Program-made: the position numbers and the translations under genes
Notes under the pieces: generated by a model
The model's database searches: none
Told to the model about the DNA's origin: nothing
Seen by the model: only the letters and a program-made list of their open reading frames with translations
In this document: positions 22,417 to 31,200 of the stretch, piece by piece
Layout: each line of letters opens with the position of its first letter
How positions within the stretch are numbered: the stretch's first letter is position 1
Source: Pseudomonadota bacterium
Lineage (GTDB): Bacteria > Pseudomonadota > Gammaproteobacteria > Xanthomonadales > Xanthomonadaceae
Direction: 5' to 3'
Assembly (NCBI GenBank): GCA_023423605.1
Contig: JAFAFF010000309.1
Location: 1 to 33,346, forward strand
DNA length: 33,346 nt

Positions 22417-23112
22417 CTACGTCAGCGGAGCCGCCAGGCCCGGCAACTCCCGCAGGTCGTCCATCACCGCAACCGCCTCGGCACATTCCAGGTCCAGCCC
22501 CCGCGGATAACCGTAACGCACCAGCGCCACCGGCATGCCCGCATCCAGGGCCGCGCGATAGTCGGTCAACGAGTCACCCACCATCAGGCACTGCGCCGGC
22601 AGGAGGCCGAAGTGCGCGGCGATATGCCGCAACGGCTCACCGTCCGGCTTGCGCTGCGGCAGCGAATCGCCGCCCAGCACCAGCGCGAACGCATCATCCA
22701 CGCCCAGGTGCCTCAGCAAGGGCGGTACCAGCGCGGACGGCTTGTTGGTGCAGATCGCCAGCGGCACGTTGCGCTCGCGCAGCTGCGCCAAGGCTTGCGG
22801 AACACCATCGAACAACCGCGGGCTGCGCAACAGGCATTCGCGGTAATGCACCATGAAGCCAGGCATCACCTCACCCAGGTCGGCGGCACTGCCAGCCGCA
22901 TCGAAGGCCTGTTCCACAAGCCTGCGCACGCCGTCGCCTATCCACGTCAACACCGTCGCCTCGGGAACGCGCGGCAGATGCCAGTCCTGCAGGGTACGGT
23001 TGAGCGCCTCGGCAATATCGCTGGCGCTGTCCACCAGCGTGCCATCCAGGTCGAACACCACCAGCGGATACGGGTACAACGGGAAATCGGTCACGAAAAC
23101 ACAGCTTCGCAT
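22417..23112 (-). CDS. gph: Phosphoglycolate phosphatase, HAD family
   Basis: 231 aa. HAD subfamily I with the nucleophile motif VVFDLDGTLVDSASD (D21, D23), a helical cap, CTNKPSALVPPLLRHLG (motif III lysine nearby) and MVGDSLTDYRAALDAG (motif IV acids). The first acid motif and the cap match Gph, which removes 2-phosphoglycolate formed by repair of oxidised DNA. An ATG at 23112 starts the longest frame. A start a few codons later (GTG before TDFPLYP) is possible. A -10-like TACAAT lies 14 bases upstream, giving a very short leader. The gene follows dinB on the same strand but is separated from it by a terminator repeat. Confidence 0.88.
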   Translation of the reverse strand: MRSCVFVTDFPLYPYPLVVFDLDGTLVDSASDIAEALNRTLQDWHLPRVPEATVLTWIGDGVRRLVEQAFDAAGSAADLGEVMPGFMVHYRECLLRSPRLFDGVPQALAQLRERNVPLAICTNKPSALVPPLLRHLGVDDAFALVLGGDSLPQRKPDGEPLRHIAAHFGLLPAQCLMVGDSLTDYRAALDAGMPVALVRYGYPRGLDLECAEAVAVMDDLRELPGLAAPLT

Positions 23113-23126
23113 GCAGAAAACACCCG

Positions 23127-23132
23127 ATTGTA
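23127..23132 (-). promoter_or_regulatory. -10-like TACAAT upstream of gph
   Basis: On the minus strand TACAAT ends 14 bases before the gph ATG, giving a leader of only about 7 nt. No ribosome site is visible and no clear -35 was found. Confidence 0.4.
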
Positions 23133-23147
23133 CGGGCGTGCAAGCGC

Positions 23148-23207
23148 AAAAAAAGGGGGACGGAGGACGTTAAATTTTCTGCGATTCAATTAACCTCCTC
23201 CGTCCCC
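23148..23207 (-). repeat. Palindromic repeat that ends dinB and acts as its terminator
   Basis: GGGGACGGAGG (23156-23166) and CCTCCGTCCCC (23197-23207) are perfect 11-bp inverted arms. Inside, GTTAA (23169) and TTAAC (23190) also pair. On the minus strand the stem is followed by seven T (23154-23148), giving an intrinsic terminator for dinB. The right arm lies in the dinB coding end. The GGGGACGGAGG termini resemble dispersed palindromic elements seen in many proteobacterial genomes. Confidence 0.7.
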
Positions 23208-24275
23208 ATTTTCGAAGAGTTCGCGCTGGAGGGCGGGTTCACGGCTGCGGAAGCCACCCAGGCCGACGCCCACCAGCCGATAGCGGGTGTCGGCGGGAAG
23301 GTCGACCCGCGCGCGCAGGGCCAGCGCGATGTCGCGAAGTTCCTCCATCGATTGCGGCGGGCGCTCCGGTGTGTGGCTGCGGGTGAGGATGCGGAACTGC
23401 GAGGTCTTCAGCTTCAGCACTACGGTACGCCCACTGCGCTCGGTCCTGCGCGTGGCATTCCAGGTCCTGCCGGCCAGTTCCGCGATGGCCGGGCCAAGCG
23501 CTTCCAGCGGCAGGTCCTCGCTGAAGGTATCTTCCGAGGAAATCGACTGCACGGGCTGGTCCGGCTCCACCGGCCGTTCATCGATTCCGCGTGCGCGCTT
23601 GTACAGGCTGCGCCCGAAGCTGCCGAAGGCTTCTTCCAGCGCCGGCTGCGTCCAGCCACGCAGGTCGCCGCAGGTGACGATGCCAAGCGCCGCGAGCCGG
23701 CCCTCCATCACCTTGCCCACGCCCGGCACCTTCTTCACCGGCAGCGGTGCCAGGAACGCGTCGATGCGCTGCGGCGTGATCACGAACTGGCCATCCGGCT
23801 TGCGCCAGTCCGACGCGATCTTGGCCAGGAACTTGTTCGGCGCGATGCCGGCCGAAGCAGTCAGCAATGTCTCTTCACGTATCTGCGCACGGATGTCGCG
23901 CGCTATCTCCGTCGCCAGCGCCATGCCGGATTTCGGCGCGGTCACATCCAGGTAGGCCTCGTCCAGCGAAAGGGGCTCCACCAGGTCGGTATGGCGCAGG
24001 AAAATCCCGCGCACCTGGCGCGATACCGCCTTGTAACGGGCGAAATCCGGCGGCACGAACACCGCATCCGGGCACAGTCGCTCGGCACGCATCGCCGGCA
24101 TCGCCGAGCGGATGCCGAACACGCGTGCTTCGTAGGAGGCCGCGCACACCACCGAACGCGTGCCACGCCATGCCACCACCACCGGCCGCCCCCGCAGCGA
24201 AGGGTCGTCGCGCTGTTCCACCGAAGCGTAGAACGCGTCCATGTCAACGTGGATGATCTTGCGCAAGGCGGTCAT
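23190..24275 (-). CDS. dinB: DNA polymerase IV (DinB, Y-family)
   Basis: 361 aa, near the usual length. The palm has [13 protein letters not shown] (D11) and SLDEAYLD (D105, E106), the catalytic acids; FYA provides the steric gate region. Then come thumb [18 protein letters not shown] and little-finger [15 protein letters not shown] and [17 protein letters not shown]. It extends primers on damaged templates. The ATG at 24275 ([11 protein letters not shown]) is the family start; the longer frame from 24341 is not. The last codons (ENGDGGG then TAA) are encoded by a palindromic repeat arm, so the native C-terminus has probably been replaced. I see no LexA-like site in the 190 bases upstream. 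Confidence 0.92.
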   Translation of the reverse strand: MTALRKIIHVDMDAFYASVEQRDDPSLRGRPVVVAWRGTRSVVCAASYEARVFGIRSAMPAMRAERLCPDAVFVPPDFARYKAVSRQVRGIFLRHTDLVEPLSLDEAYLDVTAPKSGMALATEIARDIRAQIREETLLTASAGIAPNKFLAKIASDWRKPDGQFVITPQRIDAFLAPLPVKKVPGVGKVMEGRLAALGIVTCGDLRGWTQPALEEAFGSFGRSLYKRARGIDERPVEPDQPVQSISSEDTFSEDLPLEALGPAIAELAGRTWNATRRTERSGRTVVLKLKTSQFRILTRSHTPERPPQSMEELRDIALALRARVDLPADTRYRLVGVGLGGFRSREPALQRELFENGDGGG

Positions 24276-24468
24276 GGTAAAGGTTCTGGAGGCATTCGAC
24301 GTTGGTGGGCCACACGCTGAAGTATGGTCTTTGCACATCAACAGGATGCGCGTTTTTGCCCGCCGACACTACGCTTGCGTACGGTCGCAAAGTTTGATTG
24401 CAGGCGTTCGCCTCGTGCATCCTCGGCTGCTCGCTTCCCTGTTTTCCGCTTCCAGGATCGTGCTTTCC

Positions 24469-24984
24469 ATGACTCGTCTCCACGCGTTCGACCGCGACCA
24501 GCTGCTGGCCAGCGCCCGCGGTGAACTGTTCGGCGCCAATGCCGGCCGCCTGCCCAACGACCCGATGCTGATGTTCGACCGCATCACCGACATCCGCGAA
24601 GACGGCGGCCCGCACGGCAAGGGCATGGTACGCGCAGAACTGGATATCCGCCCGGACCTGTGGTTCTTCGGCTGCCATTTCATCGGTGATCCGGTGATGC
24701 CCGGCTGCCTGGGCCTGGACGCGATGTGGCAGCTCACCGGCTTCTACCTCACCTGGCTGGGCGCCCCCGGCCGTGGCCGCGCGCTGGGCTGCGGCGAAGT
24801 GAAGTTCACCGGCCAGGTGCTGCCGGATGCAAAGCTCGTCAGCTATGAGATCGACATCACCCGCGTCATCAACCGCAAGCTGGTGATGGCGCAGGCCGAC
24901 GCCCGCATGCTGGTGGATGGCCGGGAAATCTACGCCGCCAAGGACCTGCGCGTCGGCCTGTTCACCTCCACGGAGAACTTCTGA
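24469..24984 (+). CDS. fabA: 3-hydroxydecanoyl-ACP dehydratase/isomerase FabA
   Basis: 171 aa, the standard FabA length. The catalytic H70 lies in [20 protein letters not shown] and the acid D84 follows in [21 protein letters not shown] and [17 protein letters not shown] are further family segments. The enzyme dehydrates 3-hydroxydecanoyl-ACP and isomerises trans-2 to cis-3-decenoyl-ACP, the branch point to unsaturated fatty acids. The ATG at 24469 gives [17 protein letters not shown] lies 12 bases upstream. The 193 bases between dinB and fabA contain a short inverted repeat, TTGCG (24375) and CGCAA (24386), of unknown use. The stop overlaps the fabB start. Confidence 0.95.
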   Translation: MTRLHAFDRDQLLASARGELFGANAGRLPNDPMLMFDRITDIREDGGPHGKGMVRAELDIRPDLWFFGCHFIGDPVMPGCLGLDAMWQLTGFYLTWLGAPGRGRALGCGEVKFTGQVLPDAKLVSYEIDITRVINRKLVMAQADARMLVDGREIYAAKDLRVGLFTSTENF

Positions 24985-26192
24985 TGCGGCGTGTCGTCAT
25001 CACCGGAATGGGCATCACCTCGTGCCTGGGCAACGACCTGGACACGGTATCGGCGAGCCTGCGCGAAGGACGTGCCGGCATCACCTTCCTGCCTGATCAT
25101 GCCGAAGCCGGCCTGCGCAGCCAGGTTGGTGGCCGCGTCGACCTGGACCTCGATGCGCTGATCGACCGCAAGCTCAAGCGCTTCATGAGCGATGCCTCGG
25201 CCTATGCCTACCTTGCCGCGCGCGACGCGATCGCCGATGCCGGGCTGTCGCCGGAGCAGGTCAGCAACCCGCGCACCGGCCTGATCGCCGGCTCCGGTGG
25301 CGGTTCCAGCGAATGGCAGGTGGAAACGGCCGATATCCTGCGCAGCCGCGGCGTGCGCAAGGTCGGTCCGTACATGGTGCCGCGCACCATGTGTTCCACG
25401 GTATCGGCCTGCCTGGCCACCGCCTTCCAGATCAAGGGCCTGAGCTATTCGCTGTCGGCCGCCTGTGCCACCTCCGCGCACTGCATCGGCGCGGCGGCGG
25501 ACCTCATCCGCCACGGAGCGCAGGACGTGATGCTGGCCGGTGGCGGCGAAGACCTGCACTGGTCCATGAGCGTGATGTTCGATGCGATGGGTGCACTTTC
25601 CACCAGTTTCAACGACACGCCGGCCACCGCGTCGCGCCCCTATGACCGCAACCGCGATGGCTTCGTCATCGCCGGCGGCGGCGGCATGCTGGTGCTGGAA
25701 GACTACGACCATGCCGTGGCGCGTGGCGCCACCATCCATGCCGAGCTGGTGGGTTACGGCGTGACGTCCGATGGTGCCGACATGGTGGCGCCGTCCGGCG
25801 AGGGCGCCGTGCGCTGCATGAAGATGGCCATGGAACACGTGGACCGTCCGCTGGACTACCTCAATACGCATGGCACATCGACGCCGCTGGGCGATGTCAC
25901 CGAACTCAACGCGATCCGCGAAGTATTCGGCGATGCGGTGCCGCCGCTGTCCTCGACCAAGGCGCTGTCCGGGCATTCGCTCGGTGCCGCCAGCGTGCAC
26001 GAGGCCATCTACTGCCTGCTGATGATGCGCGACGGATTCGTTGCCGGCTCGGCCAACATCAGCGAGCTGGACCCCAGGGTGGAAGGCTTCCCCATCCTGC
26101 GTGAAAGCCGCGAACAGAAGCTGGACACGGTGATGTCCAACAGCTTCGGGTTCGGTGGCACCAACGCCGCACTGGTGTTCGGCAGGGTCTGA
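24984..26192 (+). CDS. fabB: 3-oxoacyl-ACP synthase I FabB
   Basis: 402 aa, beta-ketoacyl-ACP synthase. The catalytic triad is C161 (SAACATSAH), H296 ([11 protein letters not shown]) and H331 ([11 protein letters not shown]). The C-terminal glycine motif is [14 protein letters not shown]. The N-terminus [18 protein letters not shown] is typical. FabB elongates the cis-3-decenoyl-ACP made by FabA, and the fabA-fabB pair is the classical anaerobic unsaturated-fatty-acid route. The ATG uses the A of the fabA TGA (TGATG), so translation is coupled. A hairpin follows the stop. Confidence 0.95.
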   Translation: MRRVVITGMGITSCLGNDLDTVSASLREGRAGITFLPDHAEAGLRSQVGGRVDLDLDALIDRKLKRFMSDASAYAYLAARDAIADAGLSPEQVSNPRTGLIAGSGGGSSEWQVETADILRSRGVRKVGPYMVPRTMCSTVSACLATAFQIKGLSYSLSAACATSAHCIGAAADLIRHGAQDVMLAGGGEDLHWSMSVMFDAMGALSTSFNDTPATASRPYDRNRDGFVIAGGGGMLVLEDYDHAVARGATIHAELVGYGVTSDGADMVAPSGEGAVRCMKMAMEHVDRPLDYLNTHGTSTPLGDVTELNAIREVFGDAVPPLSSTKALSGHSLGAASVHEAIYCLLMMRDGFVAGSANISELDPRVEGFPILRESREQKLDTVMSNSFGFGGTNAALVFGRV

Positions 26193-26198
26193 GCAACG

Positions 26199-26219
26199 GA
26201 GCCGGCCAACGGCCGGCTC
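26199..26219. terminator. Hairpin between convergent fabB and HAD phosphatase genes
   Basis: GAGCCGGCC (26199-26207), loop AAC, GGCCGGCTC (26211-26219): a perfect 9-bp stem that could work on both strands. The following bases (TGCCCCGC) lack a T-run. It resembles the CCGGC stems of the GTAG repeats elsewhere in the window but has no GTAG head. Confidence 0.5.
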
Positions 26220-26229
26220 TGCCCCGCTG

Positions 26230-26910
26230 TCATGCCAACCAGGGCTGCAGCAAGGCACGCGCATCGTGCAGCGATTCGACGATGCGATGCCCCAACGCCA
26301 GCTGTGCGTCATCGGGCACGATCAGATCAGGGACCTGGATGACGGTCATTCCCGCCGCCAGCGCCGCGCGGGTACCCGCCGGTGAATCCTCCAGCGCAAG
26401 GCAGCGGGACGCCTGCCTGCCAAGCCGCTGCGCCGCCAGCAGGTAGATGTCCGGCGCCGGCTTGGGATGTTCGACGTCGCTGCTGGTCACCACCGCATCG
26501 AAGTACGCCAGCAGACCGCAGGCCGCCAGCTTGCGGCTGGCCCGGGGCTGCCGGGTGGAGGTGGCGACCGCGCGTGGGATGGCGTGCGCCTGCAGCACCT
26601 GCAGCAGTTCGGTGATGCCGGGGCGAAGCGGCAGGCCGGTCTGCGTGTTCGCTTCGTAGAGCGCATGGCAGCGCGCGAACAACGCATCCAGCCGTCGTGC
26701 ATCATCCACGTGCTGCTGCAGCAGCTCGCGGCAATCGCGCTCGCCCAGCCCCACCATGCGCAGGAAGAACCCTTCCGGCAATGGCATGCCCAGTTCCAGC
26801 GCGGCCTGGTTCCAGCAGGCGATCGACATGCGCTCGCTGTCGATCATCAGGCCGTCCATGTCGAAGATCACCGCCTCGGGCCGGAACGGCAGCGCGGCCA
26901 CTCCGCTCAC
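26230..26910 (-). CDS. HAD-family hydrolase, beta-phosphoglucomutase-like
   Basis: 226 aa. Nucleophile motif VIFDMDGLMIDSERM (D17, D19), cap residues GLGERDCRELL, motif II AVATSTRQPRA, the lysine in VEHPKPAPDIYLLAAQRLG, and ALEDSPAGTRAAL (motif IV acids). This places it with sugar-phosphate and nucleotide phosphatases related to beta-phosphoglucomutase. The substrate is unknown. The GTG at 26910 overlaps the rsuA stop by 4 bases (GTGA), so it is third in a coupled operon. The longer frame reaching 26955 lies inside rsuA and is rejected. Confidence 0.85.
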   Translation of the reverse strand: MSGVAALPFRPEAVIFDMDGLMIDSERMSIACWNQAALELGMPLPEGFFLRMVGLGERDCRELLQQHVDDARRLDALFARCHALYEANTQTGLPLRPGITELLQVLQAHAIPRAVATSTRQPRASRKLAACGLLAYFDAVVTSSDVEHPKPAPDIYLLAAQRLGRQASRCLALEDSPAGTRAALAAGMTVIQVPDLIVPDDAQLALGHRIVESLHDARALLQPWLA

Positions 26911-27608
26911 GGGGCGAACAACGTATCGATATCCGCCGCGTCCAGCGGCCGCCACTGGCCTTCTTCCAGCCCCTCCAGGCCCAACCCGCCGACACGACTG
27001 CGATGCAGGGCCCGCACATGGTTGCCGGTGGCGGCGAACATGCGCCGCACCTGGTGATAACGTCCTTCGTGCAGCACCAGGCGTGCCGTACGTGGCCCCA
27101 GCACCTCGAGCCCGGCCGGCAGCAGCGCGGTCTTCTCCGATTCCAGCATCAGCGTGCCGCTGGCGAACAGTGCCACCTCATCGCCACGCAGGTCCTCGGC
27201 CAGCTCCACCTCGTAGACCTTGGGCAGCTTGGCTTTCGGGGAAATGATCCGGTGCAGCAGGCCACCATCATCGGTGAGCAGCAGCAGGCCGCTGGTATCG
27301 CGGTCCAGGCGGCCCACGGTGGACAGCACCGGATCGCGGTCGCGGTAACGCGGTGGCAGCAGGTCGTACACCAGCCGCCCCTTGTCCTTGGTGGAACAGG
27401 TGACGCCACGCGGCTTGTGCAGCAGGATCGCCAGGCCCGCCGGCGGATCCAGCGGCTCGCCGTCCACGCGGATGGCCTCGTGCGCTACCTGGTCGTCCGC
27501 ATACAGCACCTCACCGGCGGCATCGGTGATGCGGCCTTCGCGGAACATCCACTGCACCTGCTTGCGGCTGCCGTAACCCAGGTTGGCGATCAGCTTCACC
27601 AGCTTCAT
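26907..27608 (-). CDS. rsuA: 16S rRNA pseudouridine(516) synthase RsuA
   Basis: 233 aa, close to E. coli RsuA in length. An N-terminal S4 RNA-binding domain (about 1-60, KLIANLGYGSRKQVQWMFREG) precedes the synthase domain. The catalytic aspartate is D102 in TVGRLDRDTSGLLLLTDDG. LLHKPRGVTCST and EGRYHQVRRMFAATGNHVRALHR are also conserved. It isomerises U516 of 16S rRNA during 30S assembly. It starts with an ATGA overlap with rsmC and ends with a GTGA overlap with the HAD gene. Pairing with a second 16S rRNA-modifying enzyme fits a ribosome-maturation operon. Confidence 0.9.
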   Translation of the reverse strand: MKLVKLIANLGYGSRKQVQWMFREGRITDAAGEVLYADDQVAHEAIRVDGEPLDPPAGLAILLHKPRGVTCSTKDKGRLVYDLLPPRYRDRDPVLSTVGRLDRDTSGLLLLTDDGGLLHRIISPKAKLPKVYEVELAEDLRGDEVALFASGTLMLESEKTALLPAGLEVLGPRTARLVLHEGRYHQVRRMFAATGNHVRALHRSRVGGLGLEGLEEGQWRPLDAADIDTLFAP

Positions 27609-28663
27609 CGCGCGCCTCCGCGCACTGCCTCGAGCAGCTTGAAGCCGTCGCGTTCGGCGATCACCCGGACCGTACCGAAGCTGTCGTTGAGCACATGTTC
27701 GTACGGCAGATGGCGGTTGGCCACCACGAACAGGCGGCCACCGCGGCGCAGTCCCTGCGCGGCCACGGCGATGAAACGCTGGCCGATGTCAGGGCGGTCC
27801 TCGCGTGCGGGCGTGTGGAACGGCGGGTTGCTGACGATGACATCGTAGACCGGCTCGATGCCATCGGTGACGTCGCGCCACAGGTACTGCAGCGGCACCT
27901 CGCGCGGCGGTGTGGCCAGGTTGGCCCGGGCCAGGTCCAGCGCGCGCTGTTCGGCCTCGTACAGGTCCAGCGCGGAGATCTTCAAACAGCGTTCCAGCAG
28001 CTCGCGCGACAGGTAACCGTAGCCCGCGCCGAGATCGGCTGCGCGGCCGGCAAGATCCGCCGGCAGATGCTCGGCCAGCAGTGCCGACGCCGGGTCGATA
28101 CGGTCCCAGGCGAACACACCCGGACGGCTGAGGAAACGTCCGTCCAAAATCCTGCGCGGTGCATCCAGGGCCGCCCAGCGCGTGGCCAGGGCGGCATCGT
28201 GCTGGCCCTGCTGGGGCGATGTCCAGTACACCCGGCAATGATTCTTGGTGAGCACCCCACCCAGTCCGGCCAGCTGCTTCAGGTCACTTTCGCCCGAACG
28301 CGCACCTTCATTGTTGGACTGGCAGGCCACCACGATGCCACCGGGGGCGACCAGCCGCAACGCGCGCGCGAACAGCGCGCGGGCCTCCTCGCGCTGGCGG
28401 GGCGGCAGCAGCAGCACCATGGCGAAACGCCCGGCCTGGTCTTCGCCAAGCGAGGACGCCACGTCGCGGCCACTGGCCTGCAGCGATTGCGCGAAGGGCG
28501 CAAAACTCTGCTCGCAGACCAGCTCACGGCCCTGTGCGTGTTCGCGCAGTGGCCAGCCGTCGCGGGCGCGCAGAAAGGCCACCGGGCCCTGCGGCCAGCG
28601 CAGCAGGCCCTGTGCGAAGGGCAGGAACAGGGTCTGCAGGGGAGCGTCGTCGCGGGCAGCCAT
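27605..28663 (-). CDS. rsmC: 16S rRNA (guanine-N2)-methyltransferase, RsmC-like
   Basis: 352 aa. The N-terminal half is a degenerate, catalytically silent methyltransferase-like fold. The C-terminal half binds SAM, with ADLGAGYGYLSREL (about 209-222) and the N2-methyltransferase motif SNPPFHTPA (about 278-286). E. coli RsmC has the same two-lobed plan and methylates G1207 of 16S rRNA. The ATG at 28663 (MAARDDAPLQTLF) is chosen because the longer frame to 28813 reaches past a TACAAT promoter element into noncoding sequence. The gene leads a three-gene operon with rsuA and a HAD phosphatase. RlmG-type 23S enzymes are the main alternative. Confidence 0.82.
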   Translation of the reverse strand: MAARDDAPLQTLFLPFAQGLLRWPQGPVAFLRARDGWPLREHAQGRELVCEQSFAPFAQSLQASGRDVASSLGEDQAGRFAMVLLLPPRQREEARALFARALRLVAPGGIVVACQSNNEGARSGESDLKQLAGLGGVLTKNHCRVYWTSPQQGQHDAALATRWAALDAPRRILDGRFLSRPGVFAWDRIDPASALLAEHLPADLAGRAADLGAGYGYLSRELLERCLKISALDLYEAEQRALDLARANLATPPREVPLQYLWRDVTDGIEPVYDVIVSNPPFHTPAREDRPDIGQRFIAVAAQGLRRGGRLFVVANRHLPYEHVLNDSFGTVRVIAERDGFKLLEAVRGGAR

Positions 28664-28698
28664 CGGGCAGGTAAGCCTTGCTGTTTCGGGGGATGCCC

Positions 28699-28704
28699 AT
28701 TGTA
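28699..28704 (-). promoter_or_regulatory. -10 hexamer TACAAT upstream of rsmC
   Basis: On the minus strand TACAAT lies 35 bases before the chosen rsmC ATG, giving a leader of about 28 nt. No convincing -35 is visible in the GC-rich bases upstream. Confidence 0.4.
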
Positions 28705-28839
28705 GCGGCTCGCCGGAGCGCAGCCCGCCCGGTACGTGTACCAGTGCCGGGCTTTGCGAAAAGCCAACGCGACCTTGATCCGGCGCGAACACCCTGCCGG
28801 TCAGGGTAGTCACACCCCTCGGATTAATGGAGAAAACGC

Positions 28840-29103
28840 ATGCGTGCCTTGTTCGTCGGTGGCGTGGTCGACAACAGCGAGATGGATCTGGAGGGCAGCC
28901 AGCCTCCCGTGCACTACCCGGCCGATACCGGTGGCGGACATTCGCGGTATCGCCTGCACCAGTTGGGCAAGGCGGCCGATGGCACGGTCGCCTACGCGGT
29001 TTACGGTGCCCCGGACATGGGAGACGATGAAGTCAGCCGCGTGGCGGATGAGCGTGCCTACGCGCGACGGTTCGACGCCGAGCCGACCCTGTTCGAACAC
29101 TGA
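28840..29103 (+). CDS. Small conserved-looking protein of unknown function
   Basis: 87 aa with no signal peptide or membrane segment. The sequence begins MRALFVGGVVDNSEMDLEG and ends in a DDEVSRVADERAYARRF region; it is acidic overall. GGAG lies 8 bases before the ATG, a normal ribosome site, and GC use at third positions is as in neighbouring genes, so it looks real. I do not recognise the family. It is divergent from rsmC and followed by a GTAG palindrome that also lies at the end of the kinase gene opposite. A short stem ACCCTG/CAGGGT at 28791-28806 lies upstream. Confidence 0.65.
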   Translation: MRALFVGGVVDNSEMDLEGSQPPVHYPADTGGGHSRYRLHQLGKAADGTVAYAVYGAPDMGDDEVSRVADERAYARRFDAEPTLFEH

Positions 29104-29118
29104 GCGCAACGCATCGGA

Positions 29119-29142
29119 GTAGAGCCGGGCTCTGCCCGGCTG
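29119..29142. repeat. GTAG-headed palindromic repeat (SMAG/REP type)
   Basis: GTAGA, then stem GCCGGGC, loop TCT, GCCCGGC and TG. It sits between the ends of the small unknown gene and the hybrid kinase and can terminate or protect both messages. Confidence 0.65.
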
Positions 29143-29148
29143 GCCCGT

Positions 29149-31200
29149 TCAATGCAACGCGTGCGTCCCAGGACCATGCACATGCCGTACCGCAGCGACC
29201 AGCTGCGCCACCGAATACGGCTTGGCCACGTGTTCCTGGAAGCCTGAAGCCAGCGCGCGACGGCGGTCATCCGCACGCGCCAGCGCCGTCACCGCCACTG
29301 CCGGCAGCATCTGCGCATCCACCGCCATGTCTTCGCGCAGCGTACGGATCAGGCCGTAGCCGTCCATTCCCGGCATGCCGATGTCGGTCAGCAGCACGTC
29401 GAAATGCCCGCGGCTCCTGTCGTTGAGCACCGCCAGCGCTTCTCCGGCCGATGCCGCTGCCGTCACGTCGGCCCCCTGTTCCTCCAGCATGCGTCGCAGG
29501 TATTCCAGCACCTCCACCTGGTCCTCCACGGCCAGCACGCGCAGGCCACGCAAAGGATACGGCTCGATGATCTTCTCGGTGATCGGGCCGCCGCTGACCA
29601 CTTCGCGCAACGGACGCACACCATGGTCCGGCTGGTAGCGCGGCAGCAGCACGGTGAATACCGCGCCCTGCCCATGCCCTTCGCTGGCCGCGGTGACCTT
29701 GCCGCCGTGCAGCTCCACCAGTTGCTGCACGATGGCCAGGCCCAGCCCCAGGCCGCCATGCCGGCGCGTGGTGGTTCCATCGGCCTGGCGGAAGCGGCCG
29801 AACAGGTGGTTGAGAAACTCCGGATCGATACCATCGCCACTGTCCTGCACCGTCACCTGCCACGCATCGCCGCGCTCCTCCAGCTTCAGCTTCACGAAGC
29901 CTTCGGCCGGCGTGAACTTGATGGCGTTGGAGAGCAGGTTCCACAGTACCTGCTGCATGCGCGTGGCATCGCCGAGCACAAGGCAGGGTGTATCCGGAAG
30001 CTCCACGCTCACGTCCAGCGCCTTGCCCTCCGCCACCAGCTCCTGCGCCCCCAGCGCGGCACGCAGTTGATCGCGCAGGTCCAGCACTTCCACTTCAAGC
30101 TGCACCTTGCCCAGCAACATGCTGCTCAGGTCCAGCATGTCCGATATCAGCCGTTTCTGCGCCGTGGCGCTGCTGGCAATGACGCCCAGCCCCTTGTACA
30201 GCGGACTGTCCGACGTCACGCGCTGCAGCAGCAGCTCGCTCCAGCCAAGGATCGTCGTCAGCGGTGTGCGCAGCTCATGGGACAGCGTGGCCAGGAACTC
30301 ATCCTTCAGGCGCGCGGTGTTCTCCGCCGCGCTGCGCGCCGCGCGCTCGGACTGCAGCAGCTCCTCGCGGGCCAGTTCGATCTCGCGCCGTTCGGTCACG
30401 TCAGGGCTGCTGCCGGCCAGCCCGACGAATTCGCCCGTGCGCGAAAAACGCGGCCGGGCATTCATTTCCAGCCAGCGCCATTCGCCGTCGGCACGCCGCG
30501 CCCGCACCAGCGCATGCAGCGAACGCTGCGCACCCAGCGCTTCGCGCAACTCATAGTCGAACACGGAGGCATCGTCCGGATGTACCAGCCCCCGCCACAC
30601 ATCCTCCGGGACGCGGTTCTCGTCGCCGCCGAAGAACTCGCTGAAGGCGCTGTTGACGAAGCGCGCATGGCCCTGCGCGTCCAGTACCCATACCGGCATT
30701 GGCAAGCCATCGGCCAGCGCGCTGAAGCGTGCTTCGCTCTCGCCCAGTTCGCCTTCGATGCGCTTGCGCGCACTGACATCGAAGAACAGGATGGCGACCT
30801 TGTTCTCGCCGGGCTCCCCCACGCGTACTGCATTGACCGCATAGGAGCGACCCAGCGCCCGTGCATCCAGCTCGAACTGGGCGGGCCTGCCCGAACGGGC
30901 GATCCTGCCGTAGATGCGGAACCATTCCTGCTCGTGGTCCGGTTCCATTTCGGACATGCGCCTGCCCACGGCATCCACCAGGCCCGTCTGCCGTTCGAAG
31001 GCTTCGTTGACCTCCAGGAAGACGTAGTCCACCGGGCGATCCTGCTCGAACAGCACCTGCACGACACAGAAACCCGCTGCCATGCGGTCCAGTGCCTGCC
31101 GGTGCAGGCCACTCTCCGCCAGGTCGGAAGACGATGGCGGTATATCGGGAGGCAGATTCAGGGAGGACAAGAGCGTGTGTAGACCGATGGCAATGACCAC
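29149..31200 (-). CDS. Cytosolic PAS-containing hybrid histidine kinase with C-terminal receiver
   Basis: About 683 aa with no membrane segment in the conserved part. Two PAS domains (about 40-145 and 150-275) include FVNSAFSEFFGGDENRVP and LVHPDDASVFDYEL. Next is a histidine kinase core with the phospho-acceptor H307 in LATLSHELRTPLTTILGW, then NLLSNAIKFTPAEG, DSGDGIDPEFLNHLF and GGLGLGLAIVQQL. The receiver domain (about 552-675) has D605 in LLTDIGMPGMDGYG and K659 in HVAKPYSVAQL. No response regulator or output gene is adjacent, so it is an orphan. The start is uncertain: a GTG at 31200 is reported. A TTG at 31170 and an ATG at 31083 are alternatives, and the first codons have atypical use. 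Confidence 0.82.
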   Translation of the reverse strand: MVIAIGLHTLLSSLNLPPDIPPSSSDLAESGLHRQALDRMAAGFCVVQVLFEQDRPVDYVFLEVNEAFERQTGLVDAVGRRMSEMEPDHEQEWFRIYGRIARSGRPAQFELDARALGRSYAVNAVRVGEPGENKVAILFFDVSARKRIEGELGESEARFSALADGLPMPVWVLDAQGHARFVNSAFSEFFGGDENRVPEDVWRGLVHPDDASVFDYELREALGAQRSLHALVRARRADGEWRWLEMNARPRFSRTGEFVGLAGSSPDVTERREIELAREELLQSERAARSAAENTARLKDEFLATLSHELRTPLTTILGWSELLLQRVTSDSPLYKGLGVIASSATAQKRLISDMLDLSSMLLGKVQLEVEVLDLRDQLRAALGAQELVAEGKALDVSVELPDTPCLVLGDATRMQQVLWNLLSNAIKFTPAEGFVKLKLEERGDAWQVTVQDSGDGIDPEFLNHLFGRFRQADGTTTRRHGGLGLGLAIVQQLVELHGGKVTAASEGHGQGAVFTVLLPRYQPDHGVRPLREVVSGGPITEKIIEPYPLRGLRVLAVEDQVEVLEYLRRMLEEQGADVTAAASAGEALAVLNDRSRGHFDVLLTDIGMPGMDGYGLIRTLREDMAVDAQMLPAVAVTALARADDRRRALASGFQEHVAKPYSVAQLVAAVRHVHGPGTHALH

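Noticed and set aside
24276..24468. LexA (SOS) box upstream of dinB
   Set aside because: No palindrome resembling known LexA sites was found; only a short TTGCG/CGCAA inverted repeat is present.
29404..31182. 592-codon open frame on the plus strand
   Set aside because: It is antisense to the hybrid histidine kinase, whose domains are complete.
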